From positions 72,068-136,067 of the forward strand of contig JBBSHN010000001.1 in assembly GCA_038252945.1 (NCBI GenBank): DNA of 64,000 nucleotides, in the 5' to 3' direction. Positions within the stretch are counted from its first letter, which is position 1; every line of letters starts with the position of its first letter. Positions 8,693-17,003 of the stretch are shown piece by piece. The translations under genes were made by a program, and so were the position numbers. The notes under the pieces are model-generated. The model had not been told where the DNA came from, did no database searches, and saw only the letters and a program-made list of their open reading frames with translations. The DNA comes from JAUJOE01 sp038252945. Its GTDB lineage: Bacteria > Actinomycetota > Actinomycetes > Propionibacteriales > Nocardioidaceae.

Positions 8693-8708
8693 GGACTTTG
8701 CAAGGTCC
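8693..8708. promoter_or_regulatory. Near-perfect palindrome upstream of the ABC transporter genes
   Basis: ggactttgcaaggtcc is an inverted repeat with one mismatched pair in eight. It lies about 50 nt upstream of the proposed ATPase start, a plausible place for a repressor site. No regulator gene is adjacent. The rest of the 284-bp spacer 8645-8928 shows nothing I can name. Confidence 0.3.
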
Positions 8709-8928
8709 ACGCTAGCCGAGCGACTCAGAGGTGCGCCCTGGTGCGCGTGAGCACGCGCTGCGGCCTCGACCTCTCTGGCCTTCGTCGCCTCGCAGTACTT
8801 CTTCACCCTCGCAACGGTGACCTCCCGACGAACAGCCAGCGTGAGTCCATCCCGATGCTCTCCCACGCGGGCGCATCCAAGTCAGGAGCGAGGCGTGCGG
8901 TGTCGGTGGGCGGTCCTACAGTGAGGGC

Positions 8929-9732
8929 ATGACAGAGCTGCGCCTCGGCGGTCATGTCGACCAGGCCGATCCTCTTGCGGAAGCACGAGCGCGCGAGGCG
9001 AGCCTCTCGCAGTTCTTCCTCGGCGACCCACAGGGGTGGAAGGGCCCGAAAGTCGCGTACGCCGGCGGCGCGTCCGCTCTTCGTGAGGACGCAGAGCGTG
9101 CTGACGTCGACCTGTATGTGCACGCGCCGTACGTGCTCAATGTGGCCACCAGCAACAACCGCATCCGCATCCCCTCCCGCAAGCTGCTCCAGCAAACGCT
9201 CGATGTGGCAGCCGAGATCGGTGCTTGCGGCGTGATCGTGCACGGGGGCCACGTGCTGAAGAGCGACGACGCTGAGCTGGGTTTCGACAACTGGCGCAAG
9301 TGCGTCGAGCGCCTCGAGCTACGTGTACCACTGTTGATCGAGAACACCGCCGGCGGCGACAACGCGATGGCCCGGCGACTCGACCGAATCGGCCGCCTGT
9401 GGGATGCCGTGGAGTCCACCCAGCACGCCGATCAGGTCGGGTTCTGCCTCGACACCTGCCATGCTCACGCCGGTGGCGAAGAGCTGCTCGGCCTGGTGGA
9501 TCGGGTTCGGGCGCTCACGGGCCGAATCGACCTAGTTCACGCCAACGACTCTCGAGACCCTTTCGGTTCCGGCGCAGATCGACATGCCAACTTCGGCGAC
9601 GGGCAGGTCGATCTCGACTGCCTGTTCGCAGTAGTCCGCGATGCGCGTGCGCCGGTGGTCTGCGAGACCCCAGGCGGCGCCGAAGGACAGGCGGCTGACA
9701 TCGCCTGGCTCCGCAAGCACCTGGACACCTGA
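8929..9732 (+). CDS. Endonuclease IV-like AP endonuclease (TIM-barrel)
   Basis: Predicted metal-dependent endonuclease that cleaves DNA 5' of abasic sites in base excision repair. 267 residues, close to the family length. The metal-binding strand ends of the xylose-isomerase-like barrel are visible in order: VHAPY, VHGGH, LLIENTAGG, GFCLDTCHAHAGG, VHANDSRDPFGSGADRHANFGDG and VVCETPGG. These match the His, Glu and Asp ligands of Nfo. ATG 8929 follows gtgaggg. A divergent member of the family cannot be excluded, so no symbol is given. It points away from the ABC genes; the FemX gene follows after about 70 nt. Confidence 0.88.
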   Translation: MTELRLGGHVDQADPLAEARAREASLSQFFLGDPQGWKGPKVAYAGGASALREDAERADVDLYVHAPYVLNVATSNNRIRIPSRKLLQQTLDVAAEIGACGVIVHGGHVLKSDDAELGFDNWRKCVERLELRVPLLIENTAGGDNAMARRLDRIGRLWDAVESTQHADQVGFCLDTCHAHAGGEELLGLVDRVRALTGRIDLVHANDSRDPFGSGADRHANFGDGQVDLDCLFAVVRDARAPVVCETPGGAEGQAADIAWLRKHLDT

Positions 9733-9801
9733 GGCCAACCGAGCTACTGCCGCCCGCGGTGTTGCCTGAAGTTGCGGAGCTCGGCCGATAGGTTTCCGGT
9801 C

Positions 9802-10914
9802 GTGACCTCCATCGGTGTCCGCACCATCGCGGCCGCCAATCACCTCGCATTCCTCGAGGAGCGGGCAGACGCGAGCTTCCTGCAGACGCCGGCATGGGGA
9901 CACGTGAAAAGCGAATGGCGATCCGAGTCGATCGGCTGGTTTCGCGACGACCGTCTTGTCGGGGCGGCACTTGTCCTCTACCGCAAGCTGCCTCAGATTC
10001 GACGATTTTTCGCATATCTTCCGGAAGGTCCCACCCTCGACTGGTGCGAGGAAGACACAGCCGAAGTGTTGCGAGCGCTCCGGCGCCATGCACAAAATCG
10101 GGGAGCATTCGCGGTTCGAATGGGGCCACTTGTTGCGACGCGGCGCTGGTCGGCGCAGACAGTGAAGGCCGCGATGGCTGATCCCTGGCAACGTCGACTT
10201 GATGACCTATCCGCTGACGTCAGCTCCGACCGCGGTTGGGACCTTCAGTCACTCCTCCGCACAGAAGGATGGCGCCCGCTCACGCGCGCTGGTTTCACCG
10301 AAGGCCAGCCCCGCTACGTATTCCAGCTTCCTCTCGACGGCCGCTCCGAGGCAGACCTGCTCGCGAGCATGAACCAGCAGTGGCGGCGCAACATCAAGAA
10401 GGCGGCCAAGGCCGGCGTAAAGGTCACCGAAGGTGACTTCAGCGACCTGGCTGCGTTCCACACCTTGTACGTCGAGACCGCTGCGCGGGACGGCTTCACT
10501 CCCCGACCTCTTCAGTACTTCCAGCACATGTTCGCGGTGTTGCGCGGAGAAGACCGCGACCGCATCCGGCTCTACCTCGCATGGCACACCGACACCCTGA
10601 TCGCGGCCACCACCTGGGTGCGCGTGGGCCGGCATGTTTGGTACTCCTACGGCGCGTCCTCGACAGCCCACCGTGACGTGCGAGGTTCCAACGCCATCCA
10701 GTGGCGGATGATCCAAGACGCGCTGAGTATCGGGGCGACTGTGTACGACATGCGCGGTATCACCGAAACTCTGGACAGCGAAGATCCTCACATCGGACTT
10801 CTCCAATTCAAGGTCGGTACCGGCGGGGAGGCAGTGGAGTACGTCGGAGAATGGGACCTCCCGATCAACCGAGTGCTCTACCGAGCCTTCGACGCCTACA
10901 TGAGGCGACGGTAG
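9802..10914 (+). CDS. femX: FemX/FemAB-like peptidoglycan bridge peptidyltransferase
   Basis: FemAB-fold (double GNAT) enzyme predicted to add an amino acid from aminoacyl-tRNA to the stem-peptide side chain of lipid II. About 370 residues from GTG 9802; a TTG at 9772 would add ten. Typical features: SFLQTPAWGHVKSEW near the start, a central NQQWRRNIKKAAKAGV basic helix, HTLYVETAARDGFTPRP, and a second-domain end with SNAIQWRMIQDALSIGATVYDMRGI. The C-terminus has GLLQFKVGTGGEAVEYVGEWDLP, conserved in FemX. It is followed after 2 nt by an alanine racemase-like gene, suggesting an Ala-containing branch or a linked precursor supply. The amino acid it transfers is not deducible here. Confidence 0.9.
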   Translation: MTSIGVRTIAAANHLAFLEERADASFLQTPAWGHVKSEWRSESIGWFRDDRLVGAALVLYRKLPQIRRFFAYLPEGPTLDWCEEDTAEVLRALRRHAQNRGAFAVRMGPLVATRRWSAQTVKAAMADPWQRRLDDLSADVSSDRGWDLQSLLRTEGWRPLTRAGFTEGQPRYVFQLPLDGRSEADLLASMNQQWRRNIKKAAKAGVKVTEGDFSDLAAFHTLYVETAARDGFTPRPLQYFQHMFAVLRGEDRDRIRLYLAWHTDTLIAATTWVRVGRHVWYSYGASSTAHRDVRGSNAIQWRMIQDALSIGATVYDMRGITETLDSEDPHIGLLQFKVGTGGEAVEYVGEWDLPINRVLYRAFDAYMRRR

Positions 10915-10916
10915 CC

Positions 10917-11951
10917 ATGCCACTCACCTTGTACGTCGATGGACCGCGATGGCGCAGCCACTTGACTGAAACGATCGCCGCAGAACCTGCGCTCGTCCCG
11001 GTCATCAAGGGAAATGGCTACGGCTACGGCGTCGGGAGACTCGCCCGCCGCGCTGAGTGGCTGGGAGCGAAACTCGTCGCGGTGGGGACGTACGCCGAGG
11101 TGCCCGAAGTTGAGCGACGCTACTCCGGCGACATCATGGTCTTGTCGCCGTGGCGACCGTCCCTTCGGGAGGCGGCGTACGGTCCAAGAATCGTTCACAC
11201 AATCGGCCGGACCGAGGACCTCACCGGGTTGACGACGATTGCCGAGCGTCCTCGTGTGGTTCTGGAGGCGCTGACGTCGATGCGGCGTCACGGCCTGGCG
11301 GAGGAGGACTTTCGGCGGCTCGGCGAGCTTGGAACCGCTGGCCGGGCGGCACCCGGCGTACGGCTGGAAGGCTATGCGCTGCACCTACCGTTTGCCGGTC
11401 ACCCTGAGTTGGAGGTCACGAGCTGGATCGACGGAGCACCGCCAGGGCGGTGGTTCGTCTCCCATCTCGACCAACAGCAGATTGCGCAGGTTCGCCGAAC
11501 TCATCGTGAGGCCGAGGTGCGACCTCGGATTGGCACTGATCTGTGGCTCGGCGACTATAGTCACCTGGCTGAGCGTGCGACGGTACTCGACGTGCACGAG
11601 GTGAGGCGCGGAGACCGAGTGGGTTACCGGCAGCGCCTGATCGCCCGCGCCGGCTGGGTAGTCGTTGTCGCTGGTGGTACGAGCCACGGCATCGGGCTGG
11701 ACGCGCCGACGGCCGCTTCGACAGCTCGGCAGCGGGCTGTGGCGTTGGCGCGCGGGAGTATGGACGCTGCCGGCAGAGCGCTTTCGCCCTTTCTGATCGA
11801 CGGCAAGTACCGCTGGTTTGTCGAGCCACCCCACATGCAGGTCAGCATGGTGTTCATGCCGGCAGACGCCACGGTCCCTGAGACAAACGCGGAGGTGCCT
11901 GTACGCGTGCGTCACACCACGACGACGTTTGACCGAGTGCTTGTCTCCTGA
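10917..11951 (+). CDS. Alanine racemase-like PLP enzyme, FemX-linked
   Basis: PLP-dependent fold-type III protein. 344 residues, slightly shorter than classical alanine racemase. The PLP lysine motif is VIKGNGYGYG (about residues 24-33), equivalent to VKANAYGHG in Alr. RPRVVLEALTSMRRHGL and GYALHLPF follow the barrel strands; RIGTDLWLGD and GDRVGYRQRL cover the C-terminal domain, with a Tyr where Alr has its catalytic Tyr. ATG 10917 is 2 nt after femX, so they form an operon. Known relatives sit beside femX in many actinobacteria. Whether it racemises alanine for growth or acts on another amino acid is open. The 3' 40 nt overlap the convergent glycosyltransferase gene. Confidence 0.82.
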   Translation: MPLTLYVDGPRWRSHLTETIAAEPALVPVIKGNGYGYGVGRLARRAEWLGAKLVAVGTYAEVPEVERRYSGDIMVLSPWRPSLREAAYGPRIVHTIGRTEDLTGLTTIAERPRVVLEALTSMRRHGLAEEDFRRLGELGTAGRAAPGVRLEGYALHLPFAGHPELEVTSWIDGAPPGRWFVSHLDQQQIAQVRRTHREAEVRPRIGTDLWLGDYSHLAERATVLDVHEVRRGDRVGYRQRLIARAGWVVVVAGGTSHGIGLDAPTAASTARQRAVALARGSMDAAGRALSPFLIDGKYRWFVEPPHMQVSMVFMPADATVPETNAEVPVRVRHTTTTFDRVLVS

Positions 11952-13516
11952 CTGACTGCGGGGGAAGGCAGGGAGTCGATACCTGAGTCCAGAATTCCGC
12001 CGAGCGGATCGTCCGACAGCCCGTCCGCGCGAACCGGGTCGAACCGCGGGTGCAGGATGTCACGGACGACAAGGACCATGAGGAACACCTCACCGCCGAT
12101 GCGCACCACTATGGCGAGCGCGTAGACCCAGTCAAAGTGTCCCTCGGCGACAAAGAAGTTGGCGATGTGCATCCAGACGGCGAAGAAGTAGAAGATCTCA
12201 CAGGCCTGCCAGATCAGCAGATCCCGCCATCGTGGCCGCGCGAGCGCTGCCAGCGGCAAGAGCCAGATCACGTACTGCGGTGAGTACACCTTGTTGACCA
12301 GCAGGAACGAGGCGACCACCAGGAACACGAGCTGAGCGAGACGCGGCCGCCGGGGCGCTCGAAACGTCAACCACGTGATGGCCAAGCAGGCGGCGCCAAA
12401 CAAGAAAAAAGTGGTGACGTTGATGGCGGTGGCACTTGCCGAGTGGCCCAGGTCTGAGGCGACCAACCAGAGCGACCCGTAGTCGGGCCCGCGTGAGGCG
12501 TTGAACTTCCAGAACCACAAAAAAGCGTTCGGCGACCAGAGATACACCGGTACGTCGATCAAGAGCCAGGTGACCAGACCCGCCGCGCACGACTTGACGA
12601 ACTCGTCCAGTCGACGCTCACGCAGGCACAGGACCAGCAACGGCCCGAGGAAAAACAGCGGATACAGCTTCGTCGCGGTACCCACGCCGATGAGCGCGCC
12701 TGCCAGTAGAGGTTTTCTCCTCGCCCAGGCCCAGAAGAACCCGGCAACGCTCCCTAACGCCAACACGTCCCAGTTGATAGTTGCCGCCAAAGCCAGCGCC
12801 GGGGACCCAGCGATCAGCAAGGCGTCCCATGGCCGCCGAGGCTGCGCACGCACCAAAAGCAACAGTGACAAAAGCAGCACGAGGAAGAAGCCCATGGAGT
12901 TGACGCACCAGAAGACGGCGCTGTCGTACTGGACGTCGAGATTGGCCCCCACCTGGTCGTGCGGCACTCGGGACAAGTCAGGTCCTTTGCCGATGAGCCG
13001 CGTGATCGCGCCAGTGACTCCCATCCACGTTCCGGCGAGCACGGGGTACTCGACGGTCAGCTCCGAGGCGGTGGCAGATGTGTCCGGGCGCTTGAGCGGC
13101 GGCAGGTCCTGAGTCGGTGTGAACGGCCAAATGCCTTCTGCCAGGCCACGACCGACGTACAGGTAGGCAATGTCGGAGTAGCACATGTGCGAAAAGGGCA
13201 GCGGCGATGCTGCCTGCGACCAATTCTCCACGACGCAGGGTGACTTCTGCACGATGCCGAGGCCAAAGACGACAGTCGCAACGGTGAGCGTGATGCGCAA
13301 CGGTGTCCACCATCCGCTGTGCGGACGAGCGCGCCGGCCGAGCGGGCCACCGGTGGCCGCCGACGAAGCGCGGGCAACCGGGTCGTCGAGGGTTGGCGCT
13401 ATCACGCCGTCCGCGGTGCGCGCTGACGAACCGGCATCCGAATCCGAGACAGGCCTGCCCGGCTCAGGCTCCGGCTGGCTCGGTCGCCGGTCGGCTGCCG
13501 GGGCGTCGATGGACAC
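11912..13516 (-). CDS. GT87/DUF2029-type membrane glycosyltransferase
   Basis: Predicted GT-C fold mannosyl- or arabinosyltransferase using polyprenyl-phosphate sugars at the outer face of the membrane. 534 residues. A polar N-terminus (1-68), then about ten or more hydrophobic segments beginning WWTPLRITLTVATVVFGLG, with ATINWDVLALG and GVGTATKLYPLFFLGPLL in the middle, as in DUF2029 proteins. The position beside ponA matches the Rv0051-Rv0050 pair of Mycobacterium tuberculosis, whose homologue is also a multi-pass membrane protein. It ends 40 nt inside the convergent racemase gene. The ponA stop codon region follows 8 nt upstream of its start, so it is probably co-transcribed after ponA. 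Confidence 0.85.
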   Translation of the reverse strand: MSIDAPAADRRPSQPEPEPGRPVSDSDAGSSARTADGVIAPTLDDPVARASSAATGGPLGRRARPHSGWWTPLRITLTVATVVFGLGIVQKSPCVVENWSQAASPLPFSHMCYSDIAYLYVGRGLAEGIWPFTPTQDLPPLKRPDTSATASELTVEYPVLAGTWMGVTGAITRLIGKGPDLSRVPHDQVGANLDVQYDSAVFWCVNSMGFFLVLLLSLLLLVRAQPRRPWDALLIAGSPALALAATINWDVLALGSVAGFFWAWARRKPLLAGALIGVGTATKLYPLFFLGPLLVLCLRERRLDEFVKSCAAGLVTWLLIDVPVYLWSPNAFLWFWKFNASRGPDYGSLWLVASDLGHSASATAINVTTFFLFGAACLAITWLTFRAPRRPRLAQLVFLVVASFLLVNKVYSPQYVIWLLPLAALARPRWRDLLIWQACEIFYFFAVWMHIANFFVAEGHFDWVYALAIVVRIGGEVFLMVLVVRDILHPRFDPVRADGLSDDPLGGILDSGIDSLPSPAVSQETSTRSNVVVV

Positions 13517-13524
13517 GTGGCTCG

Positions 13525-15798
13525 CTACTGAGTCGTGGTCGGCGTCGTCGTCGGCGTCTGCGTCGGCGTCGTCGGAGCCGTGGTTATGGGCGGCGACGTT
13601 GGTGGTGGCGCGGTCGTCGTCGGGGGTGCCGAGGTGCTTGGCGGAGGAGGCGGCGTCGTAGGGGGCGCAGTCGTGGTCGTTCGCGTCGTCTGCGCAATCG
13701 TGATCGGTGCCGACGTGGTGGGCGGCAGTGTCGAGAATGTTGCCTGAGTTGTCGGCGCTGCTGAGGTGGTGACAGGCGCGTACGTCGGTTGTGTGCCAGT
13801 CAGGAGCGCTGGCGGTGGAAAGCTTCGGACCGGCTTGCCCGCCAGGGCATTCTTCATGTACGTGGTCCAGGTCTGCGTCGGGTAGTTGGCACCGAAGAAC
13901 GGATCGAGGTAACCGTCGAGCGGATTGTTGCCGTCACCGCGTACGTACATCACCGCGGTGGAAAGCTGCGGAGTGTATCCGACGAACCACGACGAGGACA
14001 CGTGCTGCGATCCGTGATACTTCGCCGTGGCCGTCCCTGTCTTGCCGGCTGCCGGGCGACCCAACACCAGAGCATTTTGCCCGGTGCCCTGCTGAACGAC
14101 CTGCTGCAATGCATATGTCACATTGCTGGTCACCGCAGCAGAGAACGCTCGCTTGGGGGCACCATGGTGCTCGTATCGAACTCCGCTGGCATCGGTCACT
14201 TTCTGCAGAACGTACCAGTCTGCCTGCTGTCCTTTGGCGGCAAAGGTGGCATATCCTTCCGCCATTTCAACGACCGGCACGGTTGCTGTACCCAATGCGA
14301 CGACCGAATTTGGTCTCAGTCCTGGTGATTTGCGTGGTATACCGGCGTCGACGGCGGAGCGGACGATCTTCTTCGGGCCGTCGTGCATCTGCATCGTCAT
14401 ATCGACGTACGCTGTGTTGATGGATTCGGCCGTGGCCTGAATCAGGTTGACGTATCCATAAGAGATACCGGCCGGATATCCGAAGCTTTGCCCTTCGTTC
14501 TCTACTGTCGTGCCGTCCGGGAACCTGTAGGGGGAGTTGCCGTCGAAAGTGTCATAAAGCGTGAACCCGCTGCGAAGTGCGGCCGCTAGCGCGAACGGTT
14601 TGAACGAGGAGCCGGGCTGCCCTCCGGTCAACGCCCAGTTGACCTGGCTCTGAGGTCCTTTCGCAAGATAGTTCCGACCCCCGATCATGGCTCGCAGCGC
14701 ACCGGTTCCCGGCTCTACCGAGGCAACTGCGATGTGGAGCTGCTTCAGGCCGGCCGGTCGTACTTGCTTAACCGCATGCCCCGCGGCCCGCATGTCGTGC
14801 CAGTTCAGAGTCGTGATGACCTTGAGACCACCGCCGTCGATCTGCTGGTCGCTAAAACCGTGATCGCGTAACTGCTGCAGCACGAGATTCATCAGATAGC
14901 CCTTCTGGCCACCGTAGATGTTGACGTCCCGGATGCGCGGAAATCTCGGCAGGTGGCGCTCGAACCTCTGCGCCTGCGCAGCGCTTAGCTTTCCCATCGT
15001 CACCATGCCTTCGAGCACGTAGCGGTAGCGCGCTAGCAGGGCGCTCCGATTCTGTCCACTGACCGCAGGGTCGAGATTGCCTGGCGAGTTGAGTATCGCT
15101 GCAAGAACAGCCCCCTGAGAAACCGTGAGATCTCTGGCGTCCCGCTTGAAGTACGCCTGGGCGGCGGCTTCAATGCCGTAGGCACCGCGACCGAAATAGA
15201 TGGTGTTGAGATAACCCTCGAGGATTTGGTTCTTCGTCAGCGTGTTGTCGATCTTGACGGCTAGAAATGCTTCTTTGATTTTGCGGCTCCAGGACTGTAC
15301 CTCAGACAAGTACAGCACCTTTACATACTGCTGCGTGATAGTACTTCCGCCTTGTGTGGTGTTGGAGGTCAGATTGTTGTACGCCGCTCGCACAATTCCC
15401 TTGACGTCTATCCCCGAGTCGGTCCGGAAGCTCCGGTTCTCTGCGGAGATAACGGCATTCTGAACATACTTGGGTACTTGTCTAAGAGGAACACTGTGCC
15501 GGTTCTGAATCGCGAACTGACCGAGCTTGTGGTGACCATCGGCGTAATACACCGTTGTGGTCTGCGCCTCGAATGCCGAATTCGGACTTGGTATGTCGAT
15601 CATCTTGTAGGCGACATAGACCGCGATGGCCGCCGCCAAGGCTCCGACGAAGGCGAGGGCGACCAACCACTTGAGCAAACGCTTGACCGCGCTCCAACGG
15701 CTACGCTTCCGCGGCCCCTGGACCACGGCCGCCGTCCCGACTGACCTATGAGTCCCGCTGACGGAACCGCTCGATCCGTCAGCGCTGCGAGAAGTCAC
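13525..15798 (-). CDS. ponA: Bifunctional class A penicillin-binding protein (PonA1-like)
   Basis: Peptidoglycan glycosyltransferase and DD-transpeptidase. 757 residues. A cytosolic basic tail (1-38), one membrane anchor (about 39-65), GT51 domain (about 75-250) with AENRSFRTDSGID, GGSTITQQYVK and LEGYLNTIYFGRGAYGIEAAAQ, and a transpeptidase domain with active-site GSSFKP (Ser397), a Ser-Ile-Asn triad region and KTGTA. The last 100 residues are an extracellular Thr/Pro tail without a fold. GTG 15798. Operon: DUF5318 gene 18 nt upstream, glycosyltransferase downstream, as at Rv0049-Rv0051. Together with RodA and PbpA encoded at the right end it supplies the wall-building enzymes of this window. 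Confidence 0.95.
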   Translation of the reverse strand: MTSRSADGSSGSVSGTHRSVGTAAVVQGPRKRSRWSAVKRLLKWLVALAFVGALAAAIAVYVAYKMIDIPSPNSAFEAQTTTVYYADGHHKLGQFAIQNRHSVPLRQVPKYVQNAVISAENRSFRTDSGIDVKGIVRAAYNNLTSNTTQGGSTITQQYVKVLYLSEVQSWSRKIKEAFLAVKIDNTLTKNQILEGYLNTIYFGRGAYGIEAAAQAYFKRDARDLTVSQGAVLAAILNSPGNLDPAVSGQNRSALLARYRYVLEGMVTMGKLSAAQAQRFERHLPRFPRIRDVNIYGGQKGYLMNLVLQQLRDHGFSDQQIDGGGLKVITTLNWHDMRAAGHAVKQVRPAGLKQLHIAVASVEPGTGALRAMIGGRNYLAKGPQSQVNWALTGGQPGSSFKPFALAAALRSGFTLYDTFDGNSPYRFPDGTTVENEGQSFGYPAGISYGYVNLIQATAESINTAYVDMTMQMHDGPKKIVRSAVDAGIPRKSPGLRPNSVVALGTATVPVVEMAEGYATFAAKGQQADWYVLQKVTDASGVRYEHHGAPKRAFSAAVTSNVTYALQQVVQQGTGQNALVLGRPAAGKTGTATAKYHGSQHVSSSWFVGYTPQLSTAVMYVRGDGNNPLDGYLDPFFGANYPTQTWTTYMKNALAGKPVRSFPPPALLTGTQPTYAPVTTSAAPTTQATFSTLPPTTSAPITIAQTTRTTTTAPPTTPPPPPSTSAPPTTTAPPPTSPPITTAPTTPTQTPTTTPTTTQ

Positions 15799-15816
15799 GA
15801 GTCGTCCGTCAACTGT

Positions 15817-16224
15817 CTAGTCGTCGTCGACCGTGTGCTGGCGCCGTGGTGCCTTACGAGGGATGCCGTCCCCGACGGCGTACGACTGGACCAAGTGGTT
15901 CCACCCGCAGCTGCGGCAGACCTCGAGGACATAGATCCTGATCTCACCGTGTTCGTGAGCCATTACCTCGATCTCGGCATGAGACTTGATGCGCCCGGAG
16001 AACTGACCGAGCTCGTCACCGAAGACGTACGACAGATGAGTCAACTCGGGCTTGCGGCACACCGGGCATGGTGCGTCGACGGGCTCCCCGTGGTGCTTGG
16101 CGGCACGCAAGGTGTACGGATCGGCGTCACACACCTCGTCGACGCTGGCACCGTTGCGGTTAAGGGTTGCCAACACCGCTCGCCGTTGCAGCGAGTAGTC
16201 GATAAGCGAGCGTTGCGACCACAT
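15817..16224 (-). CDS. DUF5318 family protein with putative zinc ribbon
   Basis: 135-residue actinobacterial protein of unknown function. It contains two Cys pairs, PCPVCRKPE (about 53-57) and VCRSCGWNH (about 103-109), spaced like a zinc ribbon. The central part reads ELGQFSGRIKSHAEIEVMAHEHGEI. From memory it matches the small protein encoded beside ponA1 in mycobacteria (Rv0049). It starts the ponA operon, 18 nt upstream of ponA, and is divergent from padR. A regulatory or scaffolding role in wall synthesis is a guess from position only. Confidence 0.8.
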   Translation of the reverse strand: MWSQRSLIDYSLQRRAVLATLNRNGASVDEVCDADPYTLRAAKHHGEPVDAPCPVCRKPELTHLSYVFGDELGQFSGRIKSHAEIEVMAHEHGEIRIYVLEVCRSCGWNHLVQSYAVGDGIPRKAPRRQHTVDDD

Positions 16225-16274
16225 AGTGCCTTCGAGGGTACGACACCGGGTCGCTCAGCATTGTGCCAGCCATA

Positions 16275-16287
16275 TATCGGGCCGATA
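16275..16287. promoter_or_regulatory. Palindromic operator candidate between DUF5318 and padR
   Basis: TATCGG-G-CCGATA, a perfect 6-bp inverted repeat around one base, in the 128-bp divergent spacer. PadR proteins usually autoregulate through palindromes in their own promoter, so this is a candidate site for the adjacent PadR protein. Binding is inferred. Confidence 0.35.
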
Positions 16288-16352
16288 GGTCGCTGTGATG
16301 GGTGTAGGTGCTACGGTGGCGGCGTTACAGCGAAAGGAGCCTTCCTTCTCCC

Positions 16353-17003
16353 ATGGCGAAACGCGGCGACGTTCTGGAGCTCGCGGTGCTCGGGCTGCTG
16401 CACGAGTCACCGATGCACGGCTATGAGCTGCGCAAACGAATGACCGCCCTGCTTGGCTGGGGACGGATGCTGTCCTACGGCTCGCTTTACCCATGCCTGA
16501 AGCTGATGCTGCGCGCCGGCCTCATCACCGAGGACGTCGGCGACGGAGACGTGCCTCCTGCGGTCAGGCCCCCGCGTCGGGGAAAAATTGTCTACCGGCT
16601 CACTGCGGACGGCAAAGACCGGTTCGACGAGCTGGTGTCGGCAAGCGGTCCAAGCGCCTGGGAGGACGACAGCTTCGGAGTCCACTTCGCATTCTTCGGG
16701 GCAGCGACCGCTGAGACGCGGCTACGCATCCTGGAGGGTCGCCGTACCCGGCTCGAGGAGCGACTCGACCGAGTCCGTACGTCGCTGACGCGGTCTCGCG
16801 AACTGCTCGACACCTACACGCTGGAGTTGCAGCGGCACGGCGTGGACTCAGTCGAACGCGAGGTGCGCTGGCTCAGCGACCTCATCGCCAGCGAACGAGT
16901 GGCCCTCAGCTCAGGACGCCGTGCAGGCGGACGACCAAAGAGAACGGCGGTCGACGAGCCCTCGACGACCGCGAACGACCGGGAAGAAGGAAGTCGCGAA
17001 TGA
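16353..17003 (+). CDS. PadR family transcriptional regulator
   Basis: DNA-binding repressor with an N-terminal winged helix (LELAVLGLLHESPMHGYELRKRM...LSYGSLYPCLKLMLRAGLITE, residues about 5-55, YRLTADG wing near 85) and a C-terminal coiled dimerisation helix region to residue 175 followed by a basic disordered tail. 216 residues from ATG 16353, which has GAAAGGAG 13 nt upstream. It overlaps ino1 by 4 nt (ATGA), so the two are translationally coupled. The same PadR-ino1 pairing exists at Rv0047c-Rv0046c, which suggests that it controls inositol synthesis. Effector unknown. Confidence 0.92.
   Translation: MAKRGDVLELAVLGLLHESPMHGYELRKRMTALLGWGRMLSYGSLYPCLKLMLRAGLITEDVGDGDVPPAVRPPRRGKIVYRLTADGKDRFDELVSASGPSAWEDDSFGVHFAFFGAATAETRLRILEGRRTRLEERLDRVRTSLTRSRELLDTYTLELQRHGVDSVEREVRWLSDLIASERVALSSGRRAGGRPKRTAVDEPSTTANDREEGSRE

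Noticed and set aside
13535..13747. Gly/Val-rich 70-residue plus ORF
   Set aside because: It reads the low-complexity Thr/Pro tail of the PBP on the opposite strand.
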